A stretch of 29,416 nt of DNA from Haplomitrium mnioides (GCA_049999725.1 JBNGIS010006074.1:1-29416), one strand, 5' to 3'; shown: positions 9,648 to 19,160, counted from the stretch's first letter. Translations and numbers: made by a program. The notes: generated by a model from the sequence alone, not told the origin.

Positions 9648-9734
9648 GAATAGAATAGAATAGAATAGAATAGAATTCCATTAAAGTCCAGAGCCAGCCC
9701 TAGGGCCATAAGGACTGAGAGTACAACGCACAAG
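9643..9734 (-). mobile_element. LINE-A 3' end only, very short copy
   Basis: Six AATAG units, GAATTCCATTAAAGTCC, then the full 3' block to GAGAGTACAACGCACAAG. The copy is truncated after about 90 bases, in the middle of the CGCAC hairpin. Confidence 0.8.
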
Positions 9735-10041
9735 AATCAGAATCAGAATAAGTTTAAGGTCCCATGCCAGCCCTAGGGCCATAAAGACCAGAAGTACACC
9801 CGCGCACCGAGGTGCGGTAGAGAAAGTAAAAAACCGTAGCCTGACATCACATGACATCAACTACTGAGTGTCCAGAGAAGTGAAACCCCCAATCAACTAA
9901 GGTTGGGGCCTACAAACAAGTGCGATAATAGAAATATCAATATCAATAAGATAAAGTATAAAAGCGTAGTTATAGTCATTCAAGCTGAGATCAAGATCAA
10001 AATCAGACTCTAACTATTTATTTTTGGTCACATCAGATAAG

Positions 10042-11071
10042 TCAATCTGGTCGGGGAGGTAGGATTTGCATCTTCCCTCCTCGGAATGCTGCCCGTTTTC
10101 CCTCTTTCCATGCTTCTTTCATTTTCCGGATTTCAGTCGGGAGGTTCCTTCTTTGATCTGGTGACAGGTCCTCAAAAATCCATAGAGGTTGTCCTTTGAC
10201 GGCTTTCTTGGATTTCAGGAGAGCCCATCGGTCTTTGGCATTCTGGAATTTGATGAGGATTGGTCTGTTCTTACTTGAGGGCTTGCCGATTCTCTGGCAT
10301 ATTGAGTGTATTTTCGTGATGCCGCATGGTCGTAGGATCTGCTCTTGGATCATTTCATGTGTATTCTCAGTTGGTTGTTCTGCTATCCCATGTACAATCA
10401 GGTTCAATTCGCGTCCATGTAACTCTTGTTCTTCCTTTAGGATCCCTTGAACTGTTGCTCGGACCAGGCATGGGTCTGGGGTTCCCTTCACAACACTGGA
10501 CCAGGACTGGGTCACTTGAGTTCTGGTGTCCCGTAGAATTTCCTCCAAGGTGTGGTACAGATGTTCTGTCTCGGTGAATCTGTTCTTGGTTGTTTCATAG
10601 TAGCGTGTACATGTTTCTTTCAGATCTGTGCAGTTCTCTCCCATAGTGTTGAGTGTCTTCATGTAAGACATCTGTTTAGTTGCTAGGTTGTCTATATCTT
10701 GGCGCAGGCCACTCTGTCGATTCTGCAGTGTAACACATGTTTCCCTCAGATGTGTAGTTCTCCTCCATATTTGTGTTGAGTGTCTGCCTGTCAGACATCT
10801 GTTTGTCCGCTAGGTCTACTAGATCTTGGCGTAAACTGGTCTGGTGATTATGTAGTGTAGCACAGTTGAGCTCCAGTAGCAGTAAGCGTTGCAAAATGCT
10901 CTCATTGGACTCCTTCAGGTGTTGTATCTGTGTGTCCGAATCAGTTTTTTGCCTGTCAAGTTGTTTTGCCAGGGAGTGAACTATTTTCTCCAGTTTTGTA
11001 AGATCTGGGCATCCGCAAATTTTTTGGTCTTCTAGTTGATTCTTTGCTCCTTGTCTGGTCCTGGTTGCCAT
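10042..11071 (-). pseudogene. LINE-A ORF1 protein, nearly full length, one frameshift
   Basis: Nucleic-acid-binding protein expected to coat LINE RNA. Start codon at 11069-11071 (MATRTRQGAKNQ). The first ~130 residues are a predicted coiled coil. The second part (10042-10671, 209 codons) has WSSVVKG, then NLIVHGI, ICQRIGK, NRPILIKFQNAKDRWALLKS and WIFEDLSPDQRRNLP, ending in GGKMQILPP. This matches the RRM-like plus C-terminal region common in LINE ORF1 proteins (family knowledge). The two parts are separated by a frame change between about 10725 and 10745, and both frames read well on either side. A 126-bp tandem duplication lies in the coiled coil. It is otherwise the best-preserved LINE protein here. 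Confidence 0.8.
10611..10861 (-). repeat. 126-bp tandem duplication in the ORF1 coiled coil
   Basis: Two copies (10611-10735 and 10736-10861) share GTTTCYYTCAGATSTG, GTTGAGTGTCT (10648 and 10774), AGACATCTGTTT and TATCTTGGCG. The unit is 42 codons, six heptads, so it lengthens the coiled coil in register. Confidence 0.8.
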
Positions 11072-12182
11072 CTTTAACAGCCAAGATCAATTCTTTGCAC
11101 CAGTACCCCAGATATCTCAGAAGATCTAGTTTGGAGTATCAGCTCGTGTGTGATCAGCCTGCAGATCGAATGCCTTGATAGTACAATCCTGGTTGTGCCC
11201 AGAAATCACAATTCTGTGGCAAGAAATCACAGTTCTATGTCCAGAAATCGCAGTGTTGTACCCAGAAATCACAATTTTGTGCCTGGAGATCACCTTTATG
11301 CTTGCAGGCAAGGTTTGCATTCGAGGAAGGCTCGAGGCAGAGCAGAATATGCAGGATTGGCAGAGCAGGTTTGCAGGGCGTTGAGAGCAAGATCGTTGAT
11401 GCAGAATTCAGAGTAAAAACGTTGATGCAGTAGAGAGCTGCTCTGTCGAAGTTGTCGATGTCAACACTCAGCTATCTTCATTGAAAGGTCGACTATTCTT
11501 GAATCGCAGGCTGGTGTCGATATCGCAGGGCTGCAGCAGAAATCTTGAGCTCGATGAGAACCCAGGTCAAACAATAGGTCGTAGATCAGATAGGAAGTAG
11601 CAAGTCGAGTCAGACAGGTCGCTGGTCGAGCATGCACTACCAACGCATTGAAAGCAGAGCAAACCAGCTACACCTCGGTAGCTTCGGGACGCCTTTTTGC
11701 ATTCATGTCAGCACCCACCAGAGAGATGTCGCTTCTCTTTCAGGTGTCGGTCGAACTGCAGATCGCAGGGGCACCAGTAGAACAATCGGACGCAACAGAG
11801 AAGTAGTCAGGTGTGAAGCGCAGCAGGTCGAACGGGAAACAGCAGGTCGAACAAGCCTTCTGGACTAATTGAACTCGGCTAGAGGCTCTGCGTGATTTGT
11901 TAGACTCGTTTGATCGTCTAGATTTGATGATGATCATAAGCCATGAGGTGAGATTAGTATCCAAGCGAGAGAAGGAGTAGCAAGCATTCAATCATGGTGG
12001 ACTTCCATAGCTGCTCGATCCAGCCCCTCCTGCATTTGGATCTTATGCCAAATGTTCTTGTTGCAAACCTAAAGAGAATACAAAGGATTCTTCATTAACT
12101 CCCGGTTTTGAAACAAGAACATTCAGCTGGAGAGGGGGCTGGTTCGGGGAGGGCGGTGCACGGGCGGTGTGTTCAGCAGACG
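11072..12182 (-). other. Sequence upstream of ORF1: possible 5' UTR, no gene recognised
   Basis: No protein family is recognised on either strand. Bases 11195-11295 hold a 21-22-base minisatellite. From 11330 to 11870 the sequence is rich in TCGCAG and GGTCGA words, like the copia leaders. At about 12048 a frame reads AKCSCCK, weakly like the copia knuckle KCTCCK. It may combine a LINE 5' UTR with decayed copia DNA. Confidence 0.35.
11195..11295 (-). repeat. Minisatellite, 21-22-base unit, 4-5 copies
   Basis: The unit is approximately CCAGAAATCACARTTYTGTG, repeated with changes at about 11199, 11221, 11243, 11264 and partly at 11284. It lies about 125 bases upstream of the ORF1 start, where some LINEs carry tandem promoter monomers. 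Confidence 0.75.
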
Positions 12183-12397
12183 GAGAGAGAGAGAGAGAGA
12201 ATAGAATAGAATAGAATAGAATTCAATTAAAGTCCAGAGCCAGCCCTTAGGGCCATAAGGACTGAGAGTACAATGCGCACAAGAGTGCGGAGGGGTACAA
12301 AAACTAAAGTAGTAAGCTAAGAATTGTTTAACTGAAAACAGTTGAGCGGGGACAAACCCGCTTGTGAGTCATATGCTCACTCTCTCGTCACTAATCT

Positions 12398-12440
<43 letters not shown>
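12183..12440 (-). mobile_element. Short LINE-A copy embedded in a GA microsatellite
   Basis: (GA)n at 12183-12200, LINE-A minus copy at 12201-12402, (GA)n at 12403-12440. The copy has an AATAG tail, a perfect 3' block, the CGCAC/GTGCG hairpin (12276-12289), the TTAACTGAAAACAGTT hairpin and the GTGAGTCATATGCTCAC hairpin (12364-12380). It is truncated just downstream of where ORF2 would stop. GA on both sides is what insertion into a GA tract with target-site duplication would leave. Confidence 0.8.
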
Positions 12441-12443
<3 letters not shown>

Positions 12444-13204
12444 GGGGTGCTCACCTTGAAGACCCTTCAGTAGATGCTAAGTTGGAGGACCTTTGGGGTT
12501 CTGTGCCAAGACCCCCGTAGGAGCTGTCAGGCAGTCGGAATGGTGGGACGAGGCAGTCTGCACAATCACTAAATGGCTGAGAGAATTTAAGTTTAGAAAA
12601 GCCTACCTCAGAAGAGCAGAAGAAGTGATGCTCAGAGGCAAAGTAATCACTCTCAGAGCTCAGATTGAGGAAGACCAGAACAACACTCTTCTCCAAGAGG
12701 AACTACACAGACATATGATAGCTCTGGAGCTCTTTGAAGATTACAGAGCCAAAGGAGCCAGGATCCATTCAAGCGCCAAGTGGCTTGAAGAGGGAGATAA
12801 GATGAACAAGTTCTTTTTCAGCACTCACCAGGAACACAAGGCATCAGCTGAGATAGTAGAACTGAAGGGGCCTGCATAAGAACTCTTTGATTGGAAGGAC
12901 AAAGAAAAGAGGTTAGTAGACTATCTGTTCAGAATATTTTTAGCCGCAGGGCAGATGATCTGCTGAGAGCAACTGCCCAAGAAGAGACCCTCAGGCACGC
13001 CCTCTCCCTATGGTAGAGTTGAGTCGAGTGATACGCACCTCCTTCTTACAAGCCCCTCATGCATCTCCCCTGCTCAGTGGACCTTGCTGGAAGACCCTCC
13101 CAGTGAACAAGAGTTCATGAAGGCCTGGCCACCATGGGAGGGCCCAAGTCCCCAGGACCAGATGGTCTCCCGAGCAAATTCTACAAATGCTGTGGAAGTG
13201 GATC

Positions 13205-13420
13205 GCTAAAGACTAAGCAGCCATGATCTCGGAAGCTGTTCGAAGACAATGGTAAAGTGTTGAGCTCAACAAAGGCACAATCTCCTTGACTGACAAGGAT
13301 GGCGATAAGTGTACGCCAAAGACTACACAGCCATGATCTCAGAAGCTGTTAGAAGACAATGGTTCAGTGTTGAGCTCAACAAAGGCACAATCTCCTTGAT
13401 TGACAAGAGTGGCGATAAGA
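13205..13420 (+). repeat. 110-bp tandem duplication inside the L1 RT
   Basis: Two adjacent copies (13205-13314, 13315-13420) share CAGCCATGATCTC, GAAGACAATGG, TGTTGAGCTCAACAAAGGCA and GGCGATAAG. The unit is not a multiple of three, so it shifts the frame. The first copy has a stop (CAATGGTAA) where the second has TTC. Confidence 0.9.
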
Positions 13421-15280
13421 TGGTAGTCTCCAACTGGAGACCCATTTCCCTTCTGAATACCTCTTACAAGATCCTTGCCAAAGTGATTGCTTTTAGGTTG
13501 CAAAAGGTTTTGACAGGGATCATTATACAGAGCAATCAGTCTTCTGCCAAATAGATACATCCTTGAAAATGTGATTTCCGCAATTGAGACCAAGAATTGG
13601 ACTCTCTCATCAGGACAAGATATTGTTTTCCTGAAAGTAGATTTCAAGAAAGCTTATGGCACCGTGGACTGAGATTTCTTGTTCAAAGCTTTAGAGGCCA
13701 TGGGGTTCAGTCGAAAATTCATTGGTTACATGAAGGTGACAACAACTAATGCCACGTCTGCAATCAACCTGAATGCCATCCCCTCCTGCTCCATCTCTAT
13801 CCAGCAATCGGTTTGTCAAGGCTGCCCTCTAGCTCCCTTTTCTATATCTTGTGGTGGCTGAGGCACTGGGACACCTTCTCAATAATGCAGCCCTCTACGA
13901 ACAAGTAAAAGGGATCTCTATCCCCTTGGTCAGGAATCATCTCTTTTCCCAATATGCCGATGGCATTCTTTTATCCTTGGCACGAGAAGAACAGAACCTG
14001 CTGAAGGCAGTAGAGCTGGTGAGCACCATCTCCAAGGCTACTGGACAGAGTATCAACTGGGAGAAAACATCTGCTATTTGGATCAACTCCTGACCTAAGC
14101 CACAAGGGCGGAACGTGCCCGGCACAAACTGGAAATGGGCAGAAAAGAATACAGTCTTGAAATTCCTAGGTATTCCATTCAGCCTTTAAAGCAGTCTACC
14201 AGGAACTAAGAACATCTCGGTGGACAGAGTCAGATCAAAGCTCAAGTTTTGGTGCAACAGATATATCAGCCTGCCAGGAAGACTGTTGATCATCAATCAA
14301 ATTCTTCTGAACTCCATCTGGTACTTTGCTTCTTGCTGGGCAGGGGGGAGTTCCCCCCTTAAAGAAATCAAACAGCTGGTGAGAAATTTCCTCTGGTCAA
14401 GAAATGGGGAAAACTGCAGAGCTCCAGTGGCATGGGAAACATGCGTGAAGAGGAAGAAAGGAGGTTTGGGACTGATAGACATCTATGCGCAGATTCATGG
14501 CCTGATGGGGGAATGGATTATGAATACGGTTCTGCCAGGGGACTCAAGATCCAAGACAATCTTACTGTATAGAGACAGCCAAGCGAGAACACTCCGTAAA
14601 CTAGGTTGGGGTCACACCTATTGTGGTCAGTAGCTGACTGCAGATCCTCATGTTGGTCTACTTCTCAGTTGTGGAAGGAGATATGGCAGGCTTGGTCCGT
14701 GCTCTAAAGATCCATCAAACAGAAGTGGTGTAAACTGCTGGCATCTGGAGGAGTAAACTGGGAGGAATTTCACTCCTGGCAGCAAACAAGAGCTGGCCAG
14801 CCTTGAGATGGTCTCAGGCAGGGAAAACATGATAAGCAACCTCTGGAATCGTCACACTTATGAGTTCCTTGCGTGGGAGGAGACATAAGGACACTACTAA
14901 CTTCACACAAGGCATGTGCAAAAATGGCACGACCTGATAACAAAGATCCTGACAGGTGGGTATCACTCCTCCTTGAGGGACAAGGCCAAATACGAAAGGA
15001 GACTGGACTGGAGTTTTCACATCTGCACTGGAGCCCCACCTAGTCGCAGTATCTCTGTGGAGTGCTGATACTGATCTGACACTGGGCATCTCGACTCTGG
15101 CTTCTGCTCTGCCCCATTCATGCTCATGGTTTTTTGTCAGCTCCATATCTACAATGTTGGCCGAAAGAAATGGGACCCAGGAATATGGGTTTGGAAATGT
15201 GACTCCCCTCTCAGCAGAGATTCTACCAAAAAAGGCCGTCGGTTCATCCTGGACAGGCTGTTTACAATCAGATCCAAGTA

Positions 15281-15316
15281 GATTGTAGATGGCCGTCGGT
15301 TCATCCATCTACAATC
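15281..15316. repeat. Perfect 12-bp inverted repeat (hairpin) in the L1
   Basis: GATTGTAGATGG and CCATCTACAATC flank a 12-base spacer. The spacer also belongs to a direct repeat, GGCCGTCGGTTCATCC (about 15233 and 15291). Confidence 0.85.
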
Positions 15317-16156
15317 ATTCTGGTTCTGGAACGCTGGAAAGCACATGGTTCGATCAACTCTGCATACTCCTCCAGATGGACTGATATATGGGATGGGAGC
15401 AGATCAGCCCAAGAGGCCACTTTAATGTGGCTTATTGTCCAAAGAGGTGTGCAAGTCAGGACCTTCAGGAAAAAGACACAAGCCTGGCTTTGAGATTGAT
15501 GCAACATGTGTCTGCTGCAAGGAGGATTTACTGGAAGATCTCATTCACTGTTTCTGGCTTTGTCCTAGGATCAGCATTATCTGCAAATGGGCAGGGAATC
15601 TCATTAACAGATTAGTGTTCTCCATTTGGGAGAATACGAAAAGGTGGAAGCCAACCTGCCAGCAATGCATCCCAGGTGACAGAATCCCAAAGGCACTCAT
15701 TGTAGCTCAAGAGATCTGGTCCTTCCTATGAGGAATAGTACTTTACTCCATATGGCTTTCTAGGAATGCTTTAGTGTTCGAGAAGTCGCACATGGATTTG
15801 TACTGCTTGAAAAAGAAAATCTGGATGAGACTGGTTGAGTACGGAAAGAAAGCTTGCCGTGATGCTTGTAGAGACTGGATGAAGGCTCAAAATGAAGAGA
15901 AAAGAGAACATTCTTGAAACCTTTTACAGAACCTGGAGTGCCAAGCATTTTCTCTGTATACGTGATGAAGACTGTGTTTACTAGAATCTGGATGTTAGTA
16001 GTAATCTGGATTGAGGGTATAGGGTTACTTTGGTTTACTAGGATAGATCCTCAAAGGGATTGATAAGTTGACAGTTTTGCCACTCGGCCTGATTGCTGGC
16101 CGTGGTTGTACCTTTGATGCTTGAAAGTAAATAAAGTTGTTTGCTTTCAGTCAAAA

Positions 16157-16168
16157 GAGGGAGGGAGG

Positions 16169-16200
<32 letters not shown>
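16157..16200 (+). repeat. (GGGA)n/(GA)n microsatellite
   Basis: A purine repeat lying exactly between the L1 3' end and a minus-strand LINE-A 3' end. Confidence 0.95.
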
Positions 16201-16920
16201 ATCAAAATTGGTTTCAAGTCCCAAGCCAGCTCAAGGCCATAGAGACTGAACGTACATATAGTTATGAAGTTGTGGAGAGTAAAACTAATCACAAAAACAA
16301 ATAAATGGAAGCTGCAATAGTCTAGGAAAAACCTACACACATCACAACTGCGCAACACATAGAGTGCAGCATTCACAATGTAGTTCCAGACAAATCAGCC
16401 TCATCATGTGTAGCAGTGGCAAGCTGCCACAACTTCCTGCTGGTTTCATCAGTTCCTGACAGCAAGTCTTGATCAATCTTTGCACTGAGTTTCTGCCACT
16501 TTCTGGAAGTAACAGAAGAGACTGAAAGTACATACTGCACCGCGGTGCAGGCAAAGTAACACATGACCAAGCAAAAGCTAACTGAGGTCCAAGGGCCTGC
16601 TATCACATTCAGCAGTTAATCTAAAGCTTAACAAGCAAATCAAATGTCAATTACAACAAAAAAACACTAGTATGACTAATGTCACCAACAAGACTAGCTA
16701 TCCCCATATTCCTAGCTGTCCACATATGTATGCAGCCAGTAGCACATGTTGCTTGAGTGCCATACTCTGTAGTGACTTAACCCAAATGGAAGGAAGGATT
16801 TGCATCTTCCCTCCTCTGATCCCCGCAAATTTTCCATCAGGCCATGCATTTTTCATCTTTTCAAGCTCTGTAGGAAGATTGTTTACTTTTCATGTCCACG
16901 AGCCTCAATGAGGTCAAGGG
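16201..16920 (-). mobile_element. ORF1-only LINE-A derivative, second copy, interrupted by family B
   Basis: 3' block at 16213-16258 (AAGTCCCAAGCCAGC), then the family B insertion 16259-16516. The UTR then resumes with the 14-base palindrome TGCACCGCGGTGCA (16536-16549), followed by A2-type UTR. From about 16920 down to 16790 is the ORF1 C-terminus: NLPTELEKMKNAW and GGKMQILPS, against NLPTEIRKMKEAW and GGKMQILPP in the 10042 copy. Again no RT lies between ORF1 and UTR. Confidence 0.7.
16259..16516 (-). mobile_element. Family B retroposon with 18-bp target-site duplication
   Basis: A 258-base insertion flanked by AGAGACTGAACGTACATA (16241-16258) and AGAGACTGAAAGTACATA (16517-16534), 17 of 18 identical. 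The constant end is GTTATGAAGTTGTGGAGAG, next to a short AT tail; the other end (CTTTCTGGAAGTAACAGA) is shorter than in the array at 20104-22129. That pattern fits 5'-truncated, target-primed insertion in minus orientation. No RNA polymerase III box is evident. Confidence 0.8.
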
Positions 16921-17055
16921 ACCAAAATGAAGCGGCCAGGAACGGCAGTCCAAAGAGTTAAAACCAGCAAAGGAACTAAACAACTAAGTAGCAAGAGAAA
17001 ACAGCAGCACAAAAACCAATAACAATTTTCATGCCCCTCTCTTGTCAGACAAGGG
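16921..17055. other. Unidentified 135-bp spacer
   Basis: A-rich, with no motif recognised. It may be further decayed ORF1 or flanking DNA. Confidence 0.3.
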
Positions 17056-17421
17056 AGAGAGAATTGAATCAAATTAAAGTCCCAGACCGGCCCAAAGGCA
17101 ACTGGGGCTGAAGTATAGCACACTCCAAGGTGCAGTAAAAAGAGAAAAAACTGAAAGCAGTAAACAATGTAAAGAAAAAATAAAACAAGCAGGGAGGGAG
17201 GAATTCGCCCAAGACTAAATGCGCTCAAACTCCAGCTCTAACAAGGTACAGATGAAAGCTAACTAGTGCCACTCGGAGTCAAGTTGTGTGGGCAGAAACG
17301 AAAAACCAGAAGCTCCCGGATGAAGAGGGCTAGCCAACATTGATCCAGCTGGGTAGGTGAGGAATGCTTGCACAGTGTGAGGTCTATCTGTGAGCAGGCT
17401 ATGTTAGCTCTCTAGGATTTC
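17056..17421 (-). mobile_element. LINE-A fragment, 3' end to ORF2 C-terminus
   Basis: GAGAGAGAATTGAATC tail, divergent 3' block (AAAGTCCCAGACCGGCCC), a hairpin-like GCACACTCCAAGGTGC, a diverged UTR, and at about 17300-17360 the complement of the last codons of ORF2 (region of RWLALFFRELMLL). It is truncated there. Confidence 0.65.
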
Positions 17422-18606
17422 ATAGAATAGAATAGAATTAGTTTTAAGTCCCATGCCAGCCCTAGGACCATAGAGACCTCATGCAGGTGAAGATGAAACT
17501 TGTAGATTCCAAAGCGAGCAGACCAGCTTTTCTAGAAGAGAATTGCCATTAACCTTGAACCACTTGGCAGTTTCACAACATAGCCTTTGGGAACCTGTCC
17601 TCAGTTGTGTGAGGAAGTACATAAGTCAGAGTGATAAGCCACTTGTCAGGTACCGTTGTATACGAGGAGACAGAATGGTCGACCTGTGAAGTATACTTGA
17701 TGGTTGTGGAAGCTGTGTTGTAGGACTGCCAAAGGACCTGGAAGTAGTGAGATATGAGGTGGTCCAACAAGCTGCTGTCTGACTCCGCTTGAAGATTTTC
17801 GATGTTGAGGCCCCATCTCTCCAGCCATTACCTGGATTGGTTGTACCAGATTGTAGAGTCACCTATTGCAGCTTGTTAAAACACCTCCATGGCCATGGCT
17901 GGGAGCCTTGTCTGTGGTGCATCTTGGAGAGACTGCAAGTAGTCTACCAATTTTTGAATGGCATAAGCTTCAATAGGAAGCATGCCGAACTCTGCTGCCA
18001 GAATCTGAAGAGGAGGGTTTTTTCAGACATTGCCCAATCCAGTGAGGAATCGCTTGAGAGGTTTCTCACCATGCTTCGCCCACATTACAGGGGTTATAGA
18101 CCCCAGATCTCAGCGCTGTCTATAGTCTTGGGAATGACAAATGTGTGGAAGAGGTTGATCCTGATTGGGATACACCAGATGTCCTGCTCCTTGCACCAGC
18201 TGTTGACTTGATTGTAGAGACTCACGAAGCCTGCTGTGTGAGCCTGCACTCAGCTCCAAAGCTCTAACCACATGGGGTGTGACCCAAGTATGTATTTTGG
18301 TCGATCACCTCAATTGTATCCTGCTTGAATAAGAAAACTTCCCTCCGTGCTGTAGTGAGCCATTTGCCAAAGACCAGGATTTTGGTCTTTTTGAGGTTTG
18401 CCGTCATGCCAAATGGTTGCCAAACTGCCCAAGGGCCTGGAACTATTTTCAAAGCCCCACACTTGTGTTGGACATTAGGACATTGTTGTCAGCATACAGG
18501 AGTATAAAGATGGCAGATGAGAGGAGTTTGGAGCCAGGGGCTCTAATGTTGGTCAGTAGCACTTCCAATTTTAATCAATAAAGAGTCCACAGGGTGGGCA
18601 GCCCTG
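17422..18606 (-). pseudogene. LINE-A fragment with ORF2 reverse transcriptase (minus)
   Basis: AATAGAATAGAATTAG tail and 3' block, then a UTR much shorter than in the reference, then ORF2 backwards from the zinc-knuckle side to RT block QGCP at about 18595-18606. The catalytic box reads YADN (18485-18496, complement) instead of YADD, so it is inactive. MTANLKKTKILVFGKWLTTA (about 18340-18400, complement) is well preserved. The antisense frame at 17789-18211 is a shadow of this ORF. Confidence 0.8.
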
Positions 18607-18655
18607 TTCTCAGTCTCTGTGCCCCTAGGGTTGGTCTGGGACTTTAATAAATTTC
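18607..18655 (+). mobile_element. LINE-A 3' end fragment, plus strand
   Basis: TTCTCAGTCTCTGTGCCCCT then AGGGTTGGTCTGGGACTTTA then ATAAATTTCAATTAATT: the 3' block and a degenerate tail, in the opposite orientation to its neighbours. Only about 45 bases. Confidence 0.7.
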
Positions 18656-19160
18656 AATTAATTAATTTCAATATCGCAATTTATAGGTTCCAATATGGCC
18701 CAATTAGTTCAGATACTGGCCAGAACTTTTTCATAGAGGGCTTCAATGACCAAAATCCAGTCAGCAGTAGATTCAGGTCTTGCAATCATTTCCATATACA
18801 GGATGTTGCGCTGTAGGACTGCCATAGTACTGTGTAGAGAAATGGTCTAAGATAGTGCTTGAGCGATCCAGAAATTATTATATGTCCATTTCCCATCATG
18901 CCAACCAATTACAACATTGATTGTCCCAGTTTGTGGGGTCTCTGGACCCTGCTTGACAAATGCCTCTATAAGACCATAACTGGCTAGTGAGTGCTTCAGC
19001 ATCCCAGAGAGATTACAGGTATGTAACAAGCTTTTGAGCTGCATAGGCTTCCATAGGTAACATTCCAAACTCTGCTAACAGTATGGAGAGGAGTGGTCAT
19101 TCAGATATTAGCCAATCTGGTGAGAAATCTTTTCAAGGGTTTCTCACCATGTTTCAGCCA
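18656..19160 (-). mobile_element. LINE-A ORF2 fragment, minus strand
   Basis: 18656-18790 is AT-rich and unclear. From about 18800 it aligns with the complement of 3775-4135 of the plus copy (for example CCCAGTTTGTGGGGTCTC at about 18934 and AAGGGTTTCTCACCATGTTT at about 19134). No 3' end is attached, so it is an internal piece, cut at 19160 by the next copy's tail. Confidence 0.7.

Larger units (their letters stand above)
9735..11071 (-). mobile_element. ORF1-only LINE-A derivative (subfamily A2)
   Basis: The minus-strand element has a (GAATCA)-type tail (9735-9752), the 3' block (AAGGTCCCATGCCAGCCCTA), a hairpin CGCACC/GGTGCG (9803-9816) and about 240 bases of UTR, then directly the ORF1 stop codon at 10042. 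No reverse transcriptase lies between ORF1 and the 3' UTR. A second copy with the same arrangement is at 16201-16920. I infer a non-autonomous LINE analogous to ORF1-only elements known in mammals (HAL1-type); the alternative is two similar deletions. Confidence 0.6.
12493..15966 (+). pseudogene. L1-type ORF2: reverse transcriptase with zf-RVT (inactive)
   Basis: Pieces in order: pre-RT helix-rich linker WWDEAVCTITKWL..AKWLEEGDKMNKFFF (12493-12840); KSPGPDGLPSKFY (about 13147-13185); NWRPISLLNTSYKILAKVIA (about 13430); FLKVDFKKAYGTVD (about 13627); SVCQGCPLAP (about 13812); catalytic box as QYADG at 13950-13964 instead of YADD; LPGRLLIINQILLNSIWYF (about 14272); RNFLWS..KGGLGL (about 14384-14475); zinc finger CVCCKEDLLEDLIHCFWLC (about 15507-15560); and a tail MRLVEYGKKACRDACRDWMK (about 15827). 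The D-to-G change, several frameshifts (for example around 13670, 13850, 14090) and a 110-bp duplication make it inactive. Confidence 0.85.
12441..16156 (+). mobile_element. L1-type LINE, 5'-truncated, decayed
   Basis: A long plus-strand element lacking the endonuclease. It covers the pre-RT linker, RT, thumb/connection region, C-terminal zf-RVT motif and 3' UTR, ending in AAATAAAGTTGTTTGCTTTCAG (about 16128-16150). Motif spelling (NWRPISLLNTSYKILAK, KSPGPDGLP, LPGRLLIINQ) is that of plant L1-like LINEs. Its left edge abuts a GA microsatellite and its right edge a (GGGA)n/(GA)n repeat. Confidence 0.85.

Noticed and set aside
12040-12090. Second copia-like zinc knuckle (AKCSCCK)
   Set aside because: Only the first half matches. 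No His/Cys partner follows, so it is too weak to call.
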